NCBI RefSeq assembly: GCF_028372415.1 | Contig: NC_092878.1 | Span: forward strand, 137,552,250-137,616,249 | Direction of reading: 5' to 3' | DNA: 64,000 nucleotides | From: Notamacropus eugenii | Taxonomy: Eukaryota; Chordata; Mammalia; Diprotodontia; Macropodidae | Shown: piece after piece, positions 23,245 through 35,056 of the stretch | Numbering within the stretch: the first letter of the stretch is position 1 | Layout: the number at the start of each line of letters is the position of its first letter | Notes under the pieces: model-generated | Database searches by the model: none | What the model was told of the DNA's origin: nothing | Seen by the model: the letters and a program-made list of their open reading frames with translations, nothing else | Translations under genes and position numbers: made by a program

Positions 23245-23355
23245 CACTGCAGAGGAGGCATAGGGTGGTATAGCTGAAATCAGGAAGACCCAAGTTCAGA
23301 CTCTGCCTCTGACACATAGTAGTAGTATGATCCCAGGCAGTCCCCTGATCTGTGA
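23245..23355 (+). repeat. tRNA-headed SINE, 5' half
   Basis: 'gaggcatagggtggtatagc', 'gaagacccaagttcagactc' and 'tgcctctgacacatagtag' match the SINE head. Confidence 0.65.
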
Positions 23356-23363
23356 GTGCCCCT

Positions 23364-23610
23364 TGTGTTTGTCCTTTGTTCTCAAAGAGGATCATGCCAT
23401 CAGGGAGATGACATGACTTGCAGTCAGCTTTGATTTGAGGGAGGGAGGGCTGTGCAAAGTCACCAGCCTCATTTTCTCCTGCAGAGCCAGCTGGGTCTAG
23501 TGGTCAGATATCGATCAGGACAACTGGAGATGGCCCAGGATGCAGTGGGAGATCTTGGTCCTTTTAAACTAAAGTCTTTTCAGTTTCTCACTTTATTCAC
23601 TTTGAAGCTG
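23364..23610 (+). repeat. Marsupial interspersed repeat (family not named)
   Basis: 'tttgtcctttgttctcaaag', 'gggagatgacatgacttgca' and 'ggtcagatatcgatcaggac' belong to a repeat I recognise from marsupial genomes but cannot name with confidence. Confidence 0.55.
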
Positions 23611-23904
23611 GAGGACCCAAAAAACAGCCATTAAATGGTCCTTGGGCTAAGACCAATTGTTGTCTATTCCAAGAGATTCAGAGTGAGTTGGGTTTAAGGC
23701 TTGGTCTTTGAGAAAGCAACCTAGTCAATAAAACCCACGTTAACTAGGTAGCTTTCAGTCATCAACATTTACCTTCCTTTGGGCAGAATACCCTCAGATA
23801 AAGGGAGGGGAGAGGAGAGGGGAGGGAAGAAGGGGAGGGAGAGGAGATGAGATGTCCCGTTGGAACTGGTCAGCTGGGTCCCCATTCAGGCAGCTTGGAC
23901 TACT

Positions 23905-23944
23905 CACAGGTTGTGGTTTGTCCTTCATTCTCAAAGAGGACCAA
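23905..23944 (+). repeat. Second copy of the same repeat, cut short
   Basis: 'ggtttgtccttcattctcaa' repeats the opening of the copy at 23,364; it passes straight into a GGAA tract at 'gaccaaggaagg'. Confidence 0.5.
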
Positions 23945-24026
23945 GGAAGGAAGGAAGGAAGGAAGGAAGGAAGGAAGGAAGGAAGGAAGGAAGGAAGGAA
24001 GGAGGAGAGAAAGAAAGAAAGAAAAA
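23943..24026. repeat. (GGAA)n then (GAAA)n microsatellite
   Basis: About 15 GGAA/AAGG units, then a GAAA stretch; all purine on the + strand. A related purine-rich patch lies at 23,798-23,851. Confidence 0.98.
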
Positions 24027-24204
24027 ACCCAGCACATTTGCTTCTGGAAGCTATGACATTAAATATAAAGGGAAGTCCTTAGCGAGCAAAGTAATAAGTC
24101 ATAACGATTATTCCGAGCATCTCCATAGTCATATGGTTCCAAATCCTTATCTTAATAAAATCATACAAAAAAATGCCCACCCAAGGCCATATTTGATGAA
24201 CTTA

Positions 24205-24365
24205 GGATCATAGAACTGAAAGGCCCATGAGAAGCCAAGCCCTTCATTTTACAGATGATAAAACTGGGACCTGGGAAGATTTAAGTGACTCACCAAACAT
24301 ATGGTAGGATATCACGGGACCCCAGGTTCCCTGACCCCACATTCAGCACTCTCCACCGCAGCCTG
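24205..24365 (-). repeat. MIR SINE
   Basis: 'ttttacagatgataaaactg' with the downstream 'aagtgactcaccaaacata' order of reverse MIR. Confidence 0.75.
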
Positions 24366-24659
24366 TCACCTCGAACATATTCTCACCTTCCCACAACCTA
24401 CTTCTCAATGAATCTCTTCCTTTAACTTTCAACTGAGAGTAATTTACTACTTTCCAATCCAGACAACAGACTTAGAAATTAACTTTTGGATAGAGCCTAT
24501 TGGTGAGCTGGGGACTTCCTATATCAAAACTTTTTTGCTACTAAGTTGTTTTTTTTTTCAACATTATGAGGATTAACCATTGACTTTAGACACCTGCTGC
24601 TACTTTTGTAGAGTGAGAGTCAAACATGTAGTCTCCCTCAGAGAGACTGGAGCATGCTC

Positions 24660-25560
24660 AGTTGGCAGCAGGAATATGTCGGCAGACATGATGAGATCTG
24701 AACAAGAAAGGCTTTTCTGGCAACAGGGTGAAGGAGGATTCAGAAGGAAGAGAGAGGGGGAAGGCACTGGAATTAAGATATGTTGGAAAGGGCTTCCTGT
24801 AGATGGTGGGATTTGTGTTGCGAAGCCAGGGAGGTCAGTAGTCAGAACAGAGAAGAGGGAGTGTCCCAGGCATGGGGGTCAGCCAGAGAGAATGCCTGAA
24901 GATGAGAGATGGAGTGTCTTATTTGTAGAACAGCCAAGAGGCCAGTGTCACTGGATCAGAGGATATGGTGGGTTGTAAAGATGTAAGACTGTAAAGGTAG
25001 GAGGGGACTAGGTTATGAAGGGCTTTGAATAACAAACAGAACATTTCGTCTTTAATTCTGAAATGATAGCGAGCTGTGGGAGATCAGATCTACACTTTAA
25101 GAAAGTCACTTTGTTGGCTGAGTGGAGGATGGATTGGAATGGAAAGAGATTTGAGATGGGCAGACCCATTAGCACACAGGCATGAGGGGATGAAGGTCTG
25201 CACTAGAATGGTGGCAGTACCAGAGGAGAGAAGAAGGTATATAGATATCAAAAAGGCAAAATCAATAGGTTTTAGCAAGTGATTGGATATGAGGGATGAA
25301 AGAGAGTGAGGAGTCCAGGATTACATTAGATTGCCAGCCTGAGAGAGTGGAAAGATGGTGTTGCCCTCTACCTTAATAGGGAAGGCAGAAGAAGGGAGGG
25401 CTTAAGGAGGAAAGATAATGAATTCCATTCTGGACATGTTGAGTTTAAGATGTCTACCTAACATCCAGTTTGAGATGTCTGAAAGGCCTTTGGAGATGCA
25501 AGATCAGATGTAGATTTGAGATCACTAACATAAAGTAAGTGATCATCTTGTCTTTGCTTG
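24660..25560 (-). repeat. L2 LINE, ORF2 end plus 3' UTR
   Basis: Long reverse-strand L2: 'gggcttcctgtagatggtgg', 'gccagtgtcactggatcaga', 'ggttatgaagggctttgaat', 'gagagtgaggagtccaggat' and 'ctggacatgttgagtttaag' occur in consensus order. Confidence 0.85.
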
Positions 25561-25790
25561 GAGAGCTGCAGTGAGGGGGAGCCCATTTACCTATGAAGGC
25601 AGCCTTTTATACCCCTGGATAGTTTTCTTTCCTGGAAAGTCAGATTTTCACCCCTTACATCAAAATGTATCTCTTTGCAGTTAACACCCATTACTCCAAC
25701 GACCATCTTCTTTAGCCAAGTAGAAATCTCTTCCACATGAAATCCATGCAAATATTTAAGGACTGCTCTGGCATCATCCGCAGAGCTTTC
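25560..25790 (-). repeat. CR1/L3-like fragment
   Basis: Weak reverse-strand match to the CR1/L3 3' end ('aagtagaaatctcttccaca', 'catgcaaatatttaaggact'). Confidence 0.4.
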
Positions 25791-25799
25791 TTTTTCCCT

Positions 25800-26390
25800 T
25801 TGGAAAAAAACAGAGGCACAAGAATTCAGCAGGCCTGCCTCTATATGAGATGGTTTAAGGACTATCCTGAAGGGAAGCAGGGGAATAGGGAAGTCATTGC
25901 CACCTGGGACTACAGCTGAAAGAATGCAAAAAGGGTCCCAGAAAGAGAATTTTTAAAATAATTTACTGCCTGTGTCACTTAAACAAAACATTTCTTCCCC
26001 TAGGCTATAGTTCTCTTTTATTCAAAATGAAGGAATTGTGCTAGATATCATCTGAGGTCCCTTCTAACTGGATATCTGTGAGCCTCTTATGCTAGGTACC
26101 ATTCTCAAGTATGCAGATATGGTTCCCTTATCCATTTCCATTCTCACTGGAAATCAAGGGTATGTACATGTGCAGAATGCTCCCAGTTGCCTCCTACTTA
26201 CTGGATTTTCTCTGACGCCCCTGGTGATAATTTCTGAGGTACTGCTCTGCCCCGAGAGCCTTCTGGAGACAAGATTTGAACATAAAACTGACATCTATTA
26301 ACTCTGAATTTGAATATGAAACTATATAATTTCCCTAAGCCTTCATGGATTAGCAGATCAAGGCAATGATATAGTTTTAGTTTACCTAGT
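25800..26390. other. Intergenic, unassigned
   Basis: No gene or confident repeat. A SINE-like tail phrase lies at about 26,010-26,080. Confidence 0.35.
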
Positions 26391-26394
26391 TTTA

Positions 26395-26811
26395 ACAAAG
26401 GATTTGACAAAATCTCTCATATTGTCCTTCTGGAAAAGCAAGAAAGATGTGGTCTAAACATTATAGTTAGGTGAATGCAGTACAGTTTGATGAAATCAAA
26501 ACTGATTGAATGACAAGAACAAAAGGGTAATCATTGACAATGCCAGTGTCCTGGTGGAAGGTCCTTTATGGATCTGTGCTTGAGTCTGTGCAGTTTAACA
26601 TTTTATCAGTACCTTGGATGAAAGTATAAATGGAATGCTTATCATATTGGCCAATGACACCAAACTGGGAAGGATAGCTATTACACTGGATGACAGAATC
26701 AGGATCCAAAAAGACTCTGAGTGATTAGAACATAGGACTGCATTACATAAGATGAAATTTCATACTTATACTTGACTTCAAAAAAATCAACTTCAAAAGA
26801 ATAAGATGGGA
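26395..26811 (+). mobile_element. CR1/L3 LINE, left half (reverse transcriptase region)
   Basis: Matches the CR1/L3 RT domain: 'ggatttgacaaaatctctc' and 'gccaatgacaccaaactggg', the latter encoding a degraded ADDTKLG motif (ANDTKLG, within the RT active-site region). It continues beyond the HAL1 insertion at 29,635. Confidence 0.75.
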
Positions 26812-29622
26812 GGAGGCAGAGCCAAGATGGTGGAGTAGAAGGATGGACCTGTAAAAGCTCTCCTCCCACAGCCCATAAAATACCTGTTGAAAATGACTGT
26901 AAACAAATTGTAAAGCAGCAGAAGTCACAAAATGACAGAGTGAAAGAGATTTCCAGTCCAAGCTAGCCTGGAAGGCTGACAAGAAAGGCCTATCGCACCA
27001 GCCTCTGAGCGGACAGCAGCCTTGGCCATGTGGCACCAACAGGGACAGGACTGAAGAGGTCTTGGGGGGAGGAGGGGTAGAATCCCTGGCAACCTCTGTG
27101 GTTCCCAGATTCCTCAACCAACAAACTCCAGAGAAGCTTCAAAGGTCAATGAGAAAGCTCTTTCACCTAGGTGAGAAGAGAATGCAGTCTAGCCTTGGTC
27201 CCAGGCAGTGGTAGTGTCCATTTTTGTAGCCTTCTACCTAAAGACCCTGGGGGAATCAAGAAGCTGATCTGGGTCTCAGCCCTGAGTGGCAGTCCTGGGG
27301 TGAAGAGGAGCACTGGCTGGCCTGGTGGAGCTAGTGGAAGCTCTAGAGAGGGAATCCTACTCATAGATCTTGGGCAGAAGAATGCTTATGGTTGCTCCCA
27401 GATCAAAGCACAGGCCAGGAGAGGAGTAAACTCCTCTCACTTGATTGTGCCACCTTGGAGGAACTGAGAACTTACAGGTCCCTAGAGTATACTGTCCTCT
27501 TGACAAAGAATAACTGGCTGGGAAAATGCCCCAAAAAAAGAAACAATAAAACTATAGAAGGTTACTTTCATGGTGAACAGGTATTTTCTTCCATCCTTTC
27601 TGATGAGGAAGAACAATGCATACCATCAGAGGAAGACACAAAAGTCAAGGCTTATGCATCCAAAACCTCCAAAATAAATATGCAATGGTCTCAGGCCATG
27701 GAAGTACTCAAAAAAGATTTTGAAAATCAAGTAAGAGAGGTGGAGGAAAAATTGGGAAGGGAAATGAGAATGATGCAAGAAAATCCTGAAAAGCAAGTCA
27801 ACAGCTTGCTAAAGGAGACCTCAAAAAATGGTGAAGAAAATAACACCTTTAAAAATAGACTAACTCAAATGACAAAGGAGGACAAAAAATCAATGAGGAG
27901 AAGAATGCTTTAAAAAGCAGAATTAGCCAAATGGAAAAGGAGGTTCAAAAGCTCACTGAAGAAAATAGTTCTTTAAAAATTAGAATGGAGCAGATGGAAG
28001 CAAATGACTTTATGAGAAACCAAGAAATTACAAAACAAAACCAAAGAATGAAAAAATAAACGACAATGTGAAATATCTCATTGGAAAAACAACTAACCTG
28101 GAAAATCGATCCAGGAGAAATAATTTAAAAATTATAAGACTACCTGAAAGCCATAATGGAAAAAAAAAAGAGCTTAGATATCATCTTTCATGAAATTATC
28201 AAGGAAAACTGCCCTGATATTCTAGAACCAGAGGGTAAAATAAATATTGAAAGAATCTACCAATCACTTCCTGAAAGGGATCTGAAAAGAAAAACTCATA
28301 GGAATATTGTAGCCAAATTCCAAAGTTCCCAGGTCAAGGAGAAAATGTTGCAAGCAGTCAGAAAGAAGCAATACAAGTACTGTGGAAATACAATCAGGAT
28401 AACACAAGATCTAGCAGCTTCTACAGTAAGGAATTGAAGGACTTGGAATACATGATACTCCAGAAGTCAAAGGAACTAAGATTAAAACCAACAATCACCT
28501 ACCCAACAAAACTGAGTATAATACTTCAGGGGAAAAAATGGTCATTCAATGAAATAGAGGACTTTCAAGCATTCTTGATGAAAAGATCAGAACTGAATAG
28601 AAAATCTGACTTTCAGTCATAAGAATCAAGAGAAGCATGAAAAGGTAAACAGGAAAGAGAAATCATAAGGGACTTACTAAAGTGGAACTGTTTTCATTCC
28701 TACATGGAAAGATAATATTTGTAACTCTTGAAACTTTTCTCGGTATTTGGGTAGTTGGAGGGATTATACACACATATATGTAGACAGAGGGCACAGGGGG
28801 AATTGAATAGGAATGGATGACATCTAAAAAAATAAAATTAAGGGGTGAGAGAGGAATATATTGGGAAGAGAAAGGGAGACATGGAATTGGGCAAATTATC
28901 TCTCATAAAAGAAGCAAGAAAAAAATATTTTCAATGGAGGGGAAAAGTGGGGATGTGAGAGGGGAAAAGTGAAGCTTACTCTCATCACATTTGGCTTAAA
29001 GAGGGAATAACATGCACACTCAATTTGGTATGAGAATTTATCTTACACTACAGGAAAGTAGGGGATAAAGTGATAAGTGGAGTATGGGGGATGATAGAAG
29101 GGAAGGCTCATGGGAAGAGGGAGTAATTAGAAGTAAATGCTTTAGGGGAGGGATAAGGTCAAAAGAGAGAATAGAATAAAGGGGAGGCAGGCTAGGATGG
29201 AGGGAAATATAGTTAGTCTTTCACAACATGACTTGTGGAAGTCTTTTGCAAAACTACACATATATAGCCTATATTGAATTTCTTGCCTTCTCAGTGGGTA
29301 TGGGTGGGGAGGGAGGGAGGGAGAGAAGTTGGAACTCAAAGTTTTAGAAGAAAATGTTGAGAACTGTTTTTGCCTGCAACTGGGAAATAAGAAATACAGG
29401 TAATGGGGTATAGAAATCTATCTTGCCCTACAAGAAAAGACAGAAGATGGGGATAAGGGAAGGGAAGGGTGTGATAGGAGGGAGGGCAGGTTGGTGGAAG
29501 TGATAATCATAATGCATGGTGTTTTGAGGAGGAGAGAAATAGGGAAAAAAATTTGGAACTCAAAATCATGTGGAAATGAATGTTGAAAACTAAAAATTAA
29601 TTAATTAAATTTAAAAAAAAAC
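26812..29622 (+). mobile_element. HAL1 (half-L1) LINE, older copy
   Basis: Starts 'ggaggcagagccaagatggt' and ends in an A-rich tail after 'ttgaaaactaaaaattaatt'. It carries only L1-type ORF1 (about 27,526-28,622) and no ORF2, the mark of HAL1. ORF1 begins MPQKKKQ and meets a stop at the eighth codon; further stops and shifts split the coiled-coil and the RNA-binding part (conserved phrase NIVAKFQSSQVKEKM). The 12-bp duplication aataagatggga flanks it at 26,800-26,811 and 29,623-29,634. Confidence 0.88.
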
Positions 29623-29634
29623 AATAAGATGGGA

Positions 29635-30475
29635 AAAGCAAAATTAGACAACAGTTGTATAAAAAAAAGCTGGGGAGTTTATTGCACTGTAAGCTTAGTA
29701 TGAACTGACAGTACAATATGGCAGCCAAAAAAATGAATTCTATCTTCAACTGTATTAAAAGGGAGGCAGAAGTCCCGGACTAGGGAAATGATTGTCACAC
29801 CGTTCCCAGGTCAAACCACTTTTGGTATACTACCTTCAGCTCTGGGCCTGACATTTTAGGAAGCATAACAATAAACTGGAGGATGTCCAGAGGAGAGAGA
29901 AAGGATGGGGAAGAGCCTTGTGCATGCCATATAAGGAATCTTTGAAAGAACTAGGGATTGGTTTGGTTTTGGGTTGGGTTGGTTTTTTTTTTTTTTTACT
30001 TTGTTGATAATTTTTTTATCACTATAATCATTTCCCCATACTTCCATCCTGGTCCCTCCCTCCATTAAATACTCCTATAACAAAGAAAAGTATTTATGTA
30101 AAAGCAACCAACCCAGTAACTTTACAGTGGTCTCTACTGAGGTGTCATCATCAAGAAATGGGGATATTTGGACTATAGAAAAGAACACTTCAGAGATGTG
30201 ACAGCTGTCTCTAAATGCTTGAAGGACTGCAAAATGGAAGGGAATTGATTTGTTTTGCTAGACTCCAGAGTACAGAAATAGGAGCAAAGAGGTAAATTTT
30301 GGCTTGCTGTATAGAAAAACTCCATCATGGGTGCTTCAGAAGAGACTGGATTCTGTCCCCTGAAAAACTTCATTCAAAGGGAGGTGCTCCAAAGATGTGT
30401 CTTGTATATATGTGGCTGGGACCAGATGGCCTTTGAGGTCTCATTCAACTCCAAGATTCCATGATTCTATAAATA
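29635..30475 (+). mobile_element. CR1/L3 LINE, right half
   Basis: Continues the element at 26,395: 'ctgtaagcttagtatgaact', 'tcagctctgggcctgacatt', 'aggatgtccagaggagagag' and the 3' end 'gattccatgattctataaa'. Confidence 0.75.
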
Positions 30476-30777
30476 TGAGATAATAACCCATAAGCCACCT
30501 CATTGGATTGTTGTGGGGAAAGCACTTTGCAAATATTAGTAGTATTATTATTTAACAGTTGTCATATTGCATTAAGGTTATTCTGGGATTATAATGGTAA
30601 TTGAAGAGGGGACATAACAAAATTGGGCCCATTTTCCTTAAATATCCCTTGAACTGACTACCTCTTAGGTAGGAATGAATCACTGAGGATCCAGGGATTT
30701 GTGTTCTTCTTAGACTGAAAAGGGACTAGATTGGATTTGAGCTAGAGGCAGAGTTTCGGCCATGGCAGAAACTTTGA

Positions 30778-30890
30778 TTTTTGTTTTTGTTGATAATTCA
30801 ATTTTATTTAATTTTCAAAGATGCTCCTTCTCTTCCTCCTATTCCCATTGAGGAAAAAAAGAAATACAAAATCTCCTGATAAAAATATGT
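30778..30890 (-). mobile_element. L1 LINE 3' fragment, left part
   Basis: Short, diverged reverse L1 3' UTR ('aattttcaaagatgctcctt') interrupted by the HAL1 that follows. Confidence 0.5.
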
Positions 30891-33670
30891 ATGGGGGGGC
30901 AGAGCCAAGATGGCGGAGTAGAAACACACAAATACGCTAGCTCCGAACCCACAGCCCATGAAATATCTGTAGTAAAGAGCTGCCAATAAATTCGGGAGCA
31001 GGAGAAGCCACATAACAGTGGAGCGGATAAGATTTCTGTTCCAGAGGGACCTGCAAACCTCTCGCAAAAGGTCCGTTGCGCTGTGGACGCGGAGCCCAGC
31101 CCAGCCCTGCCCCGGCCCCGGCACCGAGAGAAGCAGATCCGAGCGGACTTCAGGGACGGGATCTCCAGCGGCCGCATGGGTCCCTCCACCCACAGGTGAC
31201 GGGAATCAGTGAGAAGGTCTCTTTGGTGGGTCGAGAGGGGAGTGGGGTGCCCCCATACTCAGGCCCCCTCAGGAGGCAACAGCGGAGGCGGGAGCAGACC
31301 GGGGCTCCCCAAGCAGGCAGGAGCCCGGATCCATTGTTGAAGGTCTCTGCATAAACCCCCTGAGGGAACTGAGCCCGTGAGGGGGCCCTGCCCCCACCTG
31401 AGCACCTGAACATAATCTCACACTGAATAGCAGCCCTGCCCCCGCCCAAAGCCCTGAGGCTGGGAAGCAGCATTTGAGACTCAGACCCCAAGCGCTGGCT
31501 GGGAGGATCAGGAGGCGAGGTGGGTGTGAGGAGAATATTCAGAGCTCAAGTCACTGGCTGAGAAAATGCCCAGAAAAGGGAAAAAAAACCAAGACTATAG
31601 AGGGTTACTCTCTTGGTGAGCAGGTTTCTCCTCCCCTCCCTTCTGATGAGGAAGAGCGATGCTCACCATCAGGGGAAGACATGGAAGTCAGTGCTTCTAC
31701 ATCCCAGCCCACTCAATGGGATCAGTTCTGGGAAAAGGTCATAAAGAGCTCAAAAAATTTTCAAAATTATGTTAGAGAGGTGGAGGAAAAACTGGGAAGA
31801 GCAATAAAAGACTTGTAAGCAAAGTACGAACAACAGATCAGCACCCTGCTAAAGGAGACCCAAAAAAATGCTGAAGAAAATAACACCCTGAAAAATAAGC
31901 TAACTCAATTGGCAAAGGAGGTTCAAGAAGCCAATGAGGAGAAGAATGCTTTCAAAAGCAGAATTAGCCAAATGGAAAAGGAGATTCAAAAGCTCACTGA
32001 AGAAAATAGTTCTTTCAAAATTAGAATGGAACAGATGGAGGCTAATGACTTTATGAAAAACCAAGAAATCACAAAACAAAACCAAAAGAATGAAAAAATG
32101 AAAGATAATGTGAAATATCTCATTGGAAAAACAACTGACCTGGAAAATAGATCCAGGAGAGACAATTTAAAAATTATGAGCCTACCTGAAAGCCATGATC
32201 AAAAAAAGAGCCTAGACATCATCTTTCATGAAATTATCAAGGAAAACTGCCCTGAGATTCTAGAACCAGAGGGCAAAATAAATATTGAAAGAATCCACCA
32301 ATCACCACCTGAAAAAGATCCAAAAAGAGAAACTCCTAGGAATATTGTGGCCAAATTCCAGAATTCCCAGGTCAAGGAGAAAATATTGCAAGCAGCTAGA
32401 AAGAAACAATTCAAGTAGTACGGAAATACAATCAGGATAACACAAGATCTAGCAGCTTCTACATTAAGGGATCGAAGGGCATGGAATAAGATATTCCAGA
32501 AGTCAAAGGAACTAGGACTAAAACCAAGAATCACCTACCCAGCAAAACTGAGCATAATACTTCAGGGGAAAAATTGGTCTTTCAATGAAATAGAGGACTT
32601 TCAAGCATTCTTGATGAAAAGACCAGAGCTGAAAAGAAAATTTGACTTTCAAACACAAGAATGAAGAGAAGCATGAAAAGGTAAACAGCAAAGAGAAGTC
32701 ATAAGGGACTTATAAAAGTTGAACTGTTTACATTCCTACATGGAAAGACAATATTAGTAACTCTTGAAACTATTCAGTATCTGGGTACTTGGTGGGATTA
32801 CACACACATACATGCACACACACACACTCATAGAGACAGAGTGTGCAGAGTGAATTGAATAGGATGGGATCATATCTTAAAAAAAATGAAATCAAGCAGT
32901 GAGAGAGAAATATATGGGAGGAGAAAGGGAGAAATGGAATGGGGCAAATTATCTCTCATAAAAGAGGCAAGCAAAAGATTTTTTTTAGTTTGGGGGAAAA
33001 GAGGGGAGGTGAGAGAAAACATGAAGTTTACTCTCATCACATTCCACTAAAGGAAGGAATAAAATGCACACTCATTTTGGTATGAAAACCTATCTTACAA
33101 TACAGGAAGGTGGGGGACAAGGGGATAAACAGGGTGGGGGGGACAATGGAACGGAGGGCATGGGGAGGAGGGTACAATTTGAGGTTGACACTCACGGGGA
33201 GGGACAGGATCAAAAGAGAGAATAGAAGTAATTGGAAGCAGGATAGGATGGAGGGAAATATAGTTAGTCTTATACAACACGACTATTATGGAAGACATTT
33301 GCAAAACTACACAGATTTGGCCTATATTGAATTGCTTGCCTTCCAAAGGGAGGGGGAGGGGAGGGAGAGAGGAAAAGAAGTTGGAACTCAAAGTTTTAGG
33401 AATAACTGTCAAATACTGTTCTTGCCACTAGGAAATAAGAAATACAGGTAAAGGGGTATAGAAAGTTATTTGGCCCAACAGGACAGAGGAGAGGATGGAG
33501 ACAAGGGCAGAGAGGAATAATGGAGAAGAGAGCGGAGTGGAGATGGGGGCAGTTAGAATGCTTGGTGTTTTGGGGTGGGGGGAGGGGACAAGGGGGGGGA
33601 AATTTGGAGCCCAAAAATTCTGTGAAAATGAATGTTAAAAGTGAAATAAATAAATAAAAATAAAATAAAA
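30891..33670 (+). mobile_element. HAL1 (half-L1) LINE, little-decayed copy
   Basis: Starts with a G run and 'cagagccaagatggcggagt', has a GC-rich 5' UTR (to about 31,560) and a single ORF1 from ATG 31,566 to TGA 32,664 (about 365 codons). No ORF2 follows; about 1 kb of 3' UTR ends in A-rich TAAA repeats. ORF1 shows a heptad-like coiled coil (residues ~60-190), then RSRRDNLKIMSLPE and NIVAKFQNSQVKEKILQAAR of the L1 ORF1p RNA-binding and C-terminal domains. Damage is slight: one extra A in the A run at 31,581-31,588, TAA at 31,816 and TAG at 32,416. Flanking duplication taaaaatatgt at 30,880-30,890 and 33,671-33,681. Confidence 0.92.
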
Positions 33671-33681
33671 TAAAAATATGT

Positions 33682-34015
33682 CTAGGCAATGAAAAACAAA
33701 TGTCTACATTGGTCGCCTGTCTCAGTCTGCATTTCAAGTCCACCACTCATGTCTTGAGACATGAGTGGCCTGTTTTCTGGATTCCTGGTTGATTATGTTG
33801 ATTGGAATTTCTGAGATTTTTCATAGCTGATTATCCTTACAATATTGTTGTTATTGAATAACTTCTTCTTCTGGTTCTGCTTCCTTTCCTCTGTATCAGT
33901 TCATTATAATTGGTTCATTTTATCAGTTCTTTAGATTTTTCCAGGATTCTCCAGAATGATTTCCTTCATCATTTCTTACAGCACAGTAGTCCTCCATCAC
34001 ATTTATCTACATTTC
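33682..34015 (-). mobile_element. L1 LINE 3' fragment, right part
   Basis: Reverse L1 continuing from 30,890: 'cttctggttctgcttccttt', 'ctgtatcagttcattataat' and 'tttcttacagcacagtagtc'. Confidence 0.65.
33743..33768. repeat. Perfect 12-bp inverted repeat, 2-nt loop
   Basis: ccactcatgtct, tg, agacatgagtgg: an uninterrupted palindrome within the L1 remnant. Confidence 0.95.
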
Positions 34016-34019
34016 CCAT

Positions 34020-34670
34020 CCTGGGTGCCTTTATTTTCGTCCTAAGTTTTGCCCTCCCTGATTTCTCAGACTTCCTTACTGATGCTTGGGGGAGGGGAGA
34101 ATCTGGACTTGGGGCCCAGGGTGTTTAGCTGCTTATGCTGAGTCATAAGACAAGAACCTATTGCTCTGGAAGGACTGGCATTCTGGGAGGAGGCCAATCA
34201 ACTAGACCTAGTCTAGTCCTTGCTCTGGCACCAACTCTTGGCCTCTCCTTCCATCTTCTCCCATATAAAATGAGGGAGGTGCACAAAGTTGTCTCCAAGT
34301 TCTTTTTCAACCCCAACAATCTATGAGAGTATGAAATCTGGGCACCTTGATTTCCATGAGTGTTTAATTTGTCATCTTTTGTGACCTTAAGTTTCTTCCT
34401 TTCATTAAAGGTCTCAGGTTCCCACTCCATTAGATAAAGAAGCTTGATCTGTTGATTCCCATGGTTCCTTTCACCCCTAACATGATTCTGAGCACTTTGA
34501 GGAAGAAAAGCATTGCTTCACACAATCTTTCAGACTTTTCCCTCAAAGCATCTGTTTATTGTAATTGTGATAGCCCTACCACCCAGTATCCCCAGTAGTC
34601 AGGATTCAAGTGTAAAGAAACAATTTACCTTAGCACCTAGTGGTCATGAATAATTAACATATAGGATTGG
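34020..34670. other. Intergenic, mostly unassigned
   Basis: Contains a SINE-like tail at about 34,230-34,330; otherwise no gene or repeat recognised. Confidence 0.35.
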
Positions 34671-34674
34671 AGAT

Positions 34675-34830
34675 TTAAAATTGGGGGGGAACTTAGAGGC
34701 TACACTCATTTTGCAAATGAGGAAACTGAGGCACAGAGGCATTAGTGATATCTATGTCTAAGGTCTCACGTATAATCTAAGGTGAGATTTGAACTGAGGT
34801 CTTACTGATTACAAGTCCAGCACCATATTT
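34675..34830 (-). repeat. MIR SINE
   Basis: 'cattttgcaaatgaggaaac' and 'ctgaggcacagaggcattag' then 'gagatttgaactgaggtctt' mark reverse MIR. Confidence 0.8.
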
Positions 34831-35056
34831 ATTAATATGTGTGTATCACTTCTACCAGATGGGCCAGAAATAGAGAAGGCAAACTGCCAAGGGAAAGCTT
34901 CCCATGATGGCACATGGCCTCTTTGCTCTGCACATAAAGATGTCTTCTGCAATCATGTCCCTGGGCATCTGTTGTGGCCCTTTCCAAAAGAATACAGAAG
35001 TGTAGCTATGGCTCTGTTTACAACTACCCTGTGAATGAGGCAATGTAAACATTTTT

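Noticed and set aside
23847-24213. Overlapping frames with repeated Lys-Glu-Gly-Arg
   Set aside because: Microsatellite translation in all three frames.
30804-31491. Frames of 113-129 codons in a GC-rich block, both strands; possible CpG-island promoter
   Set aside because: This is the 5' UTR of a HAL1 element; GC content explains the open frames.
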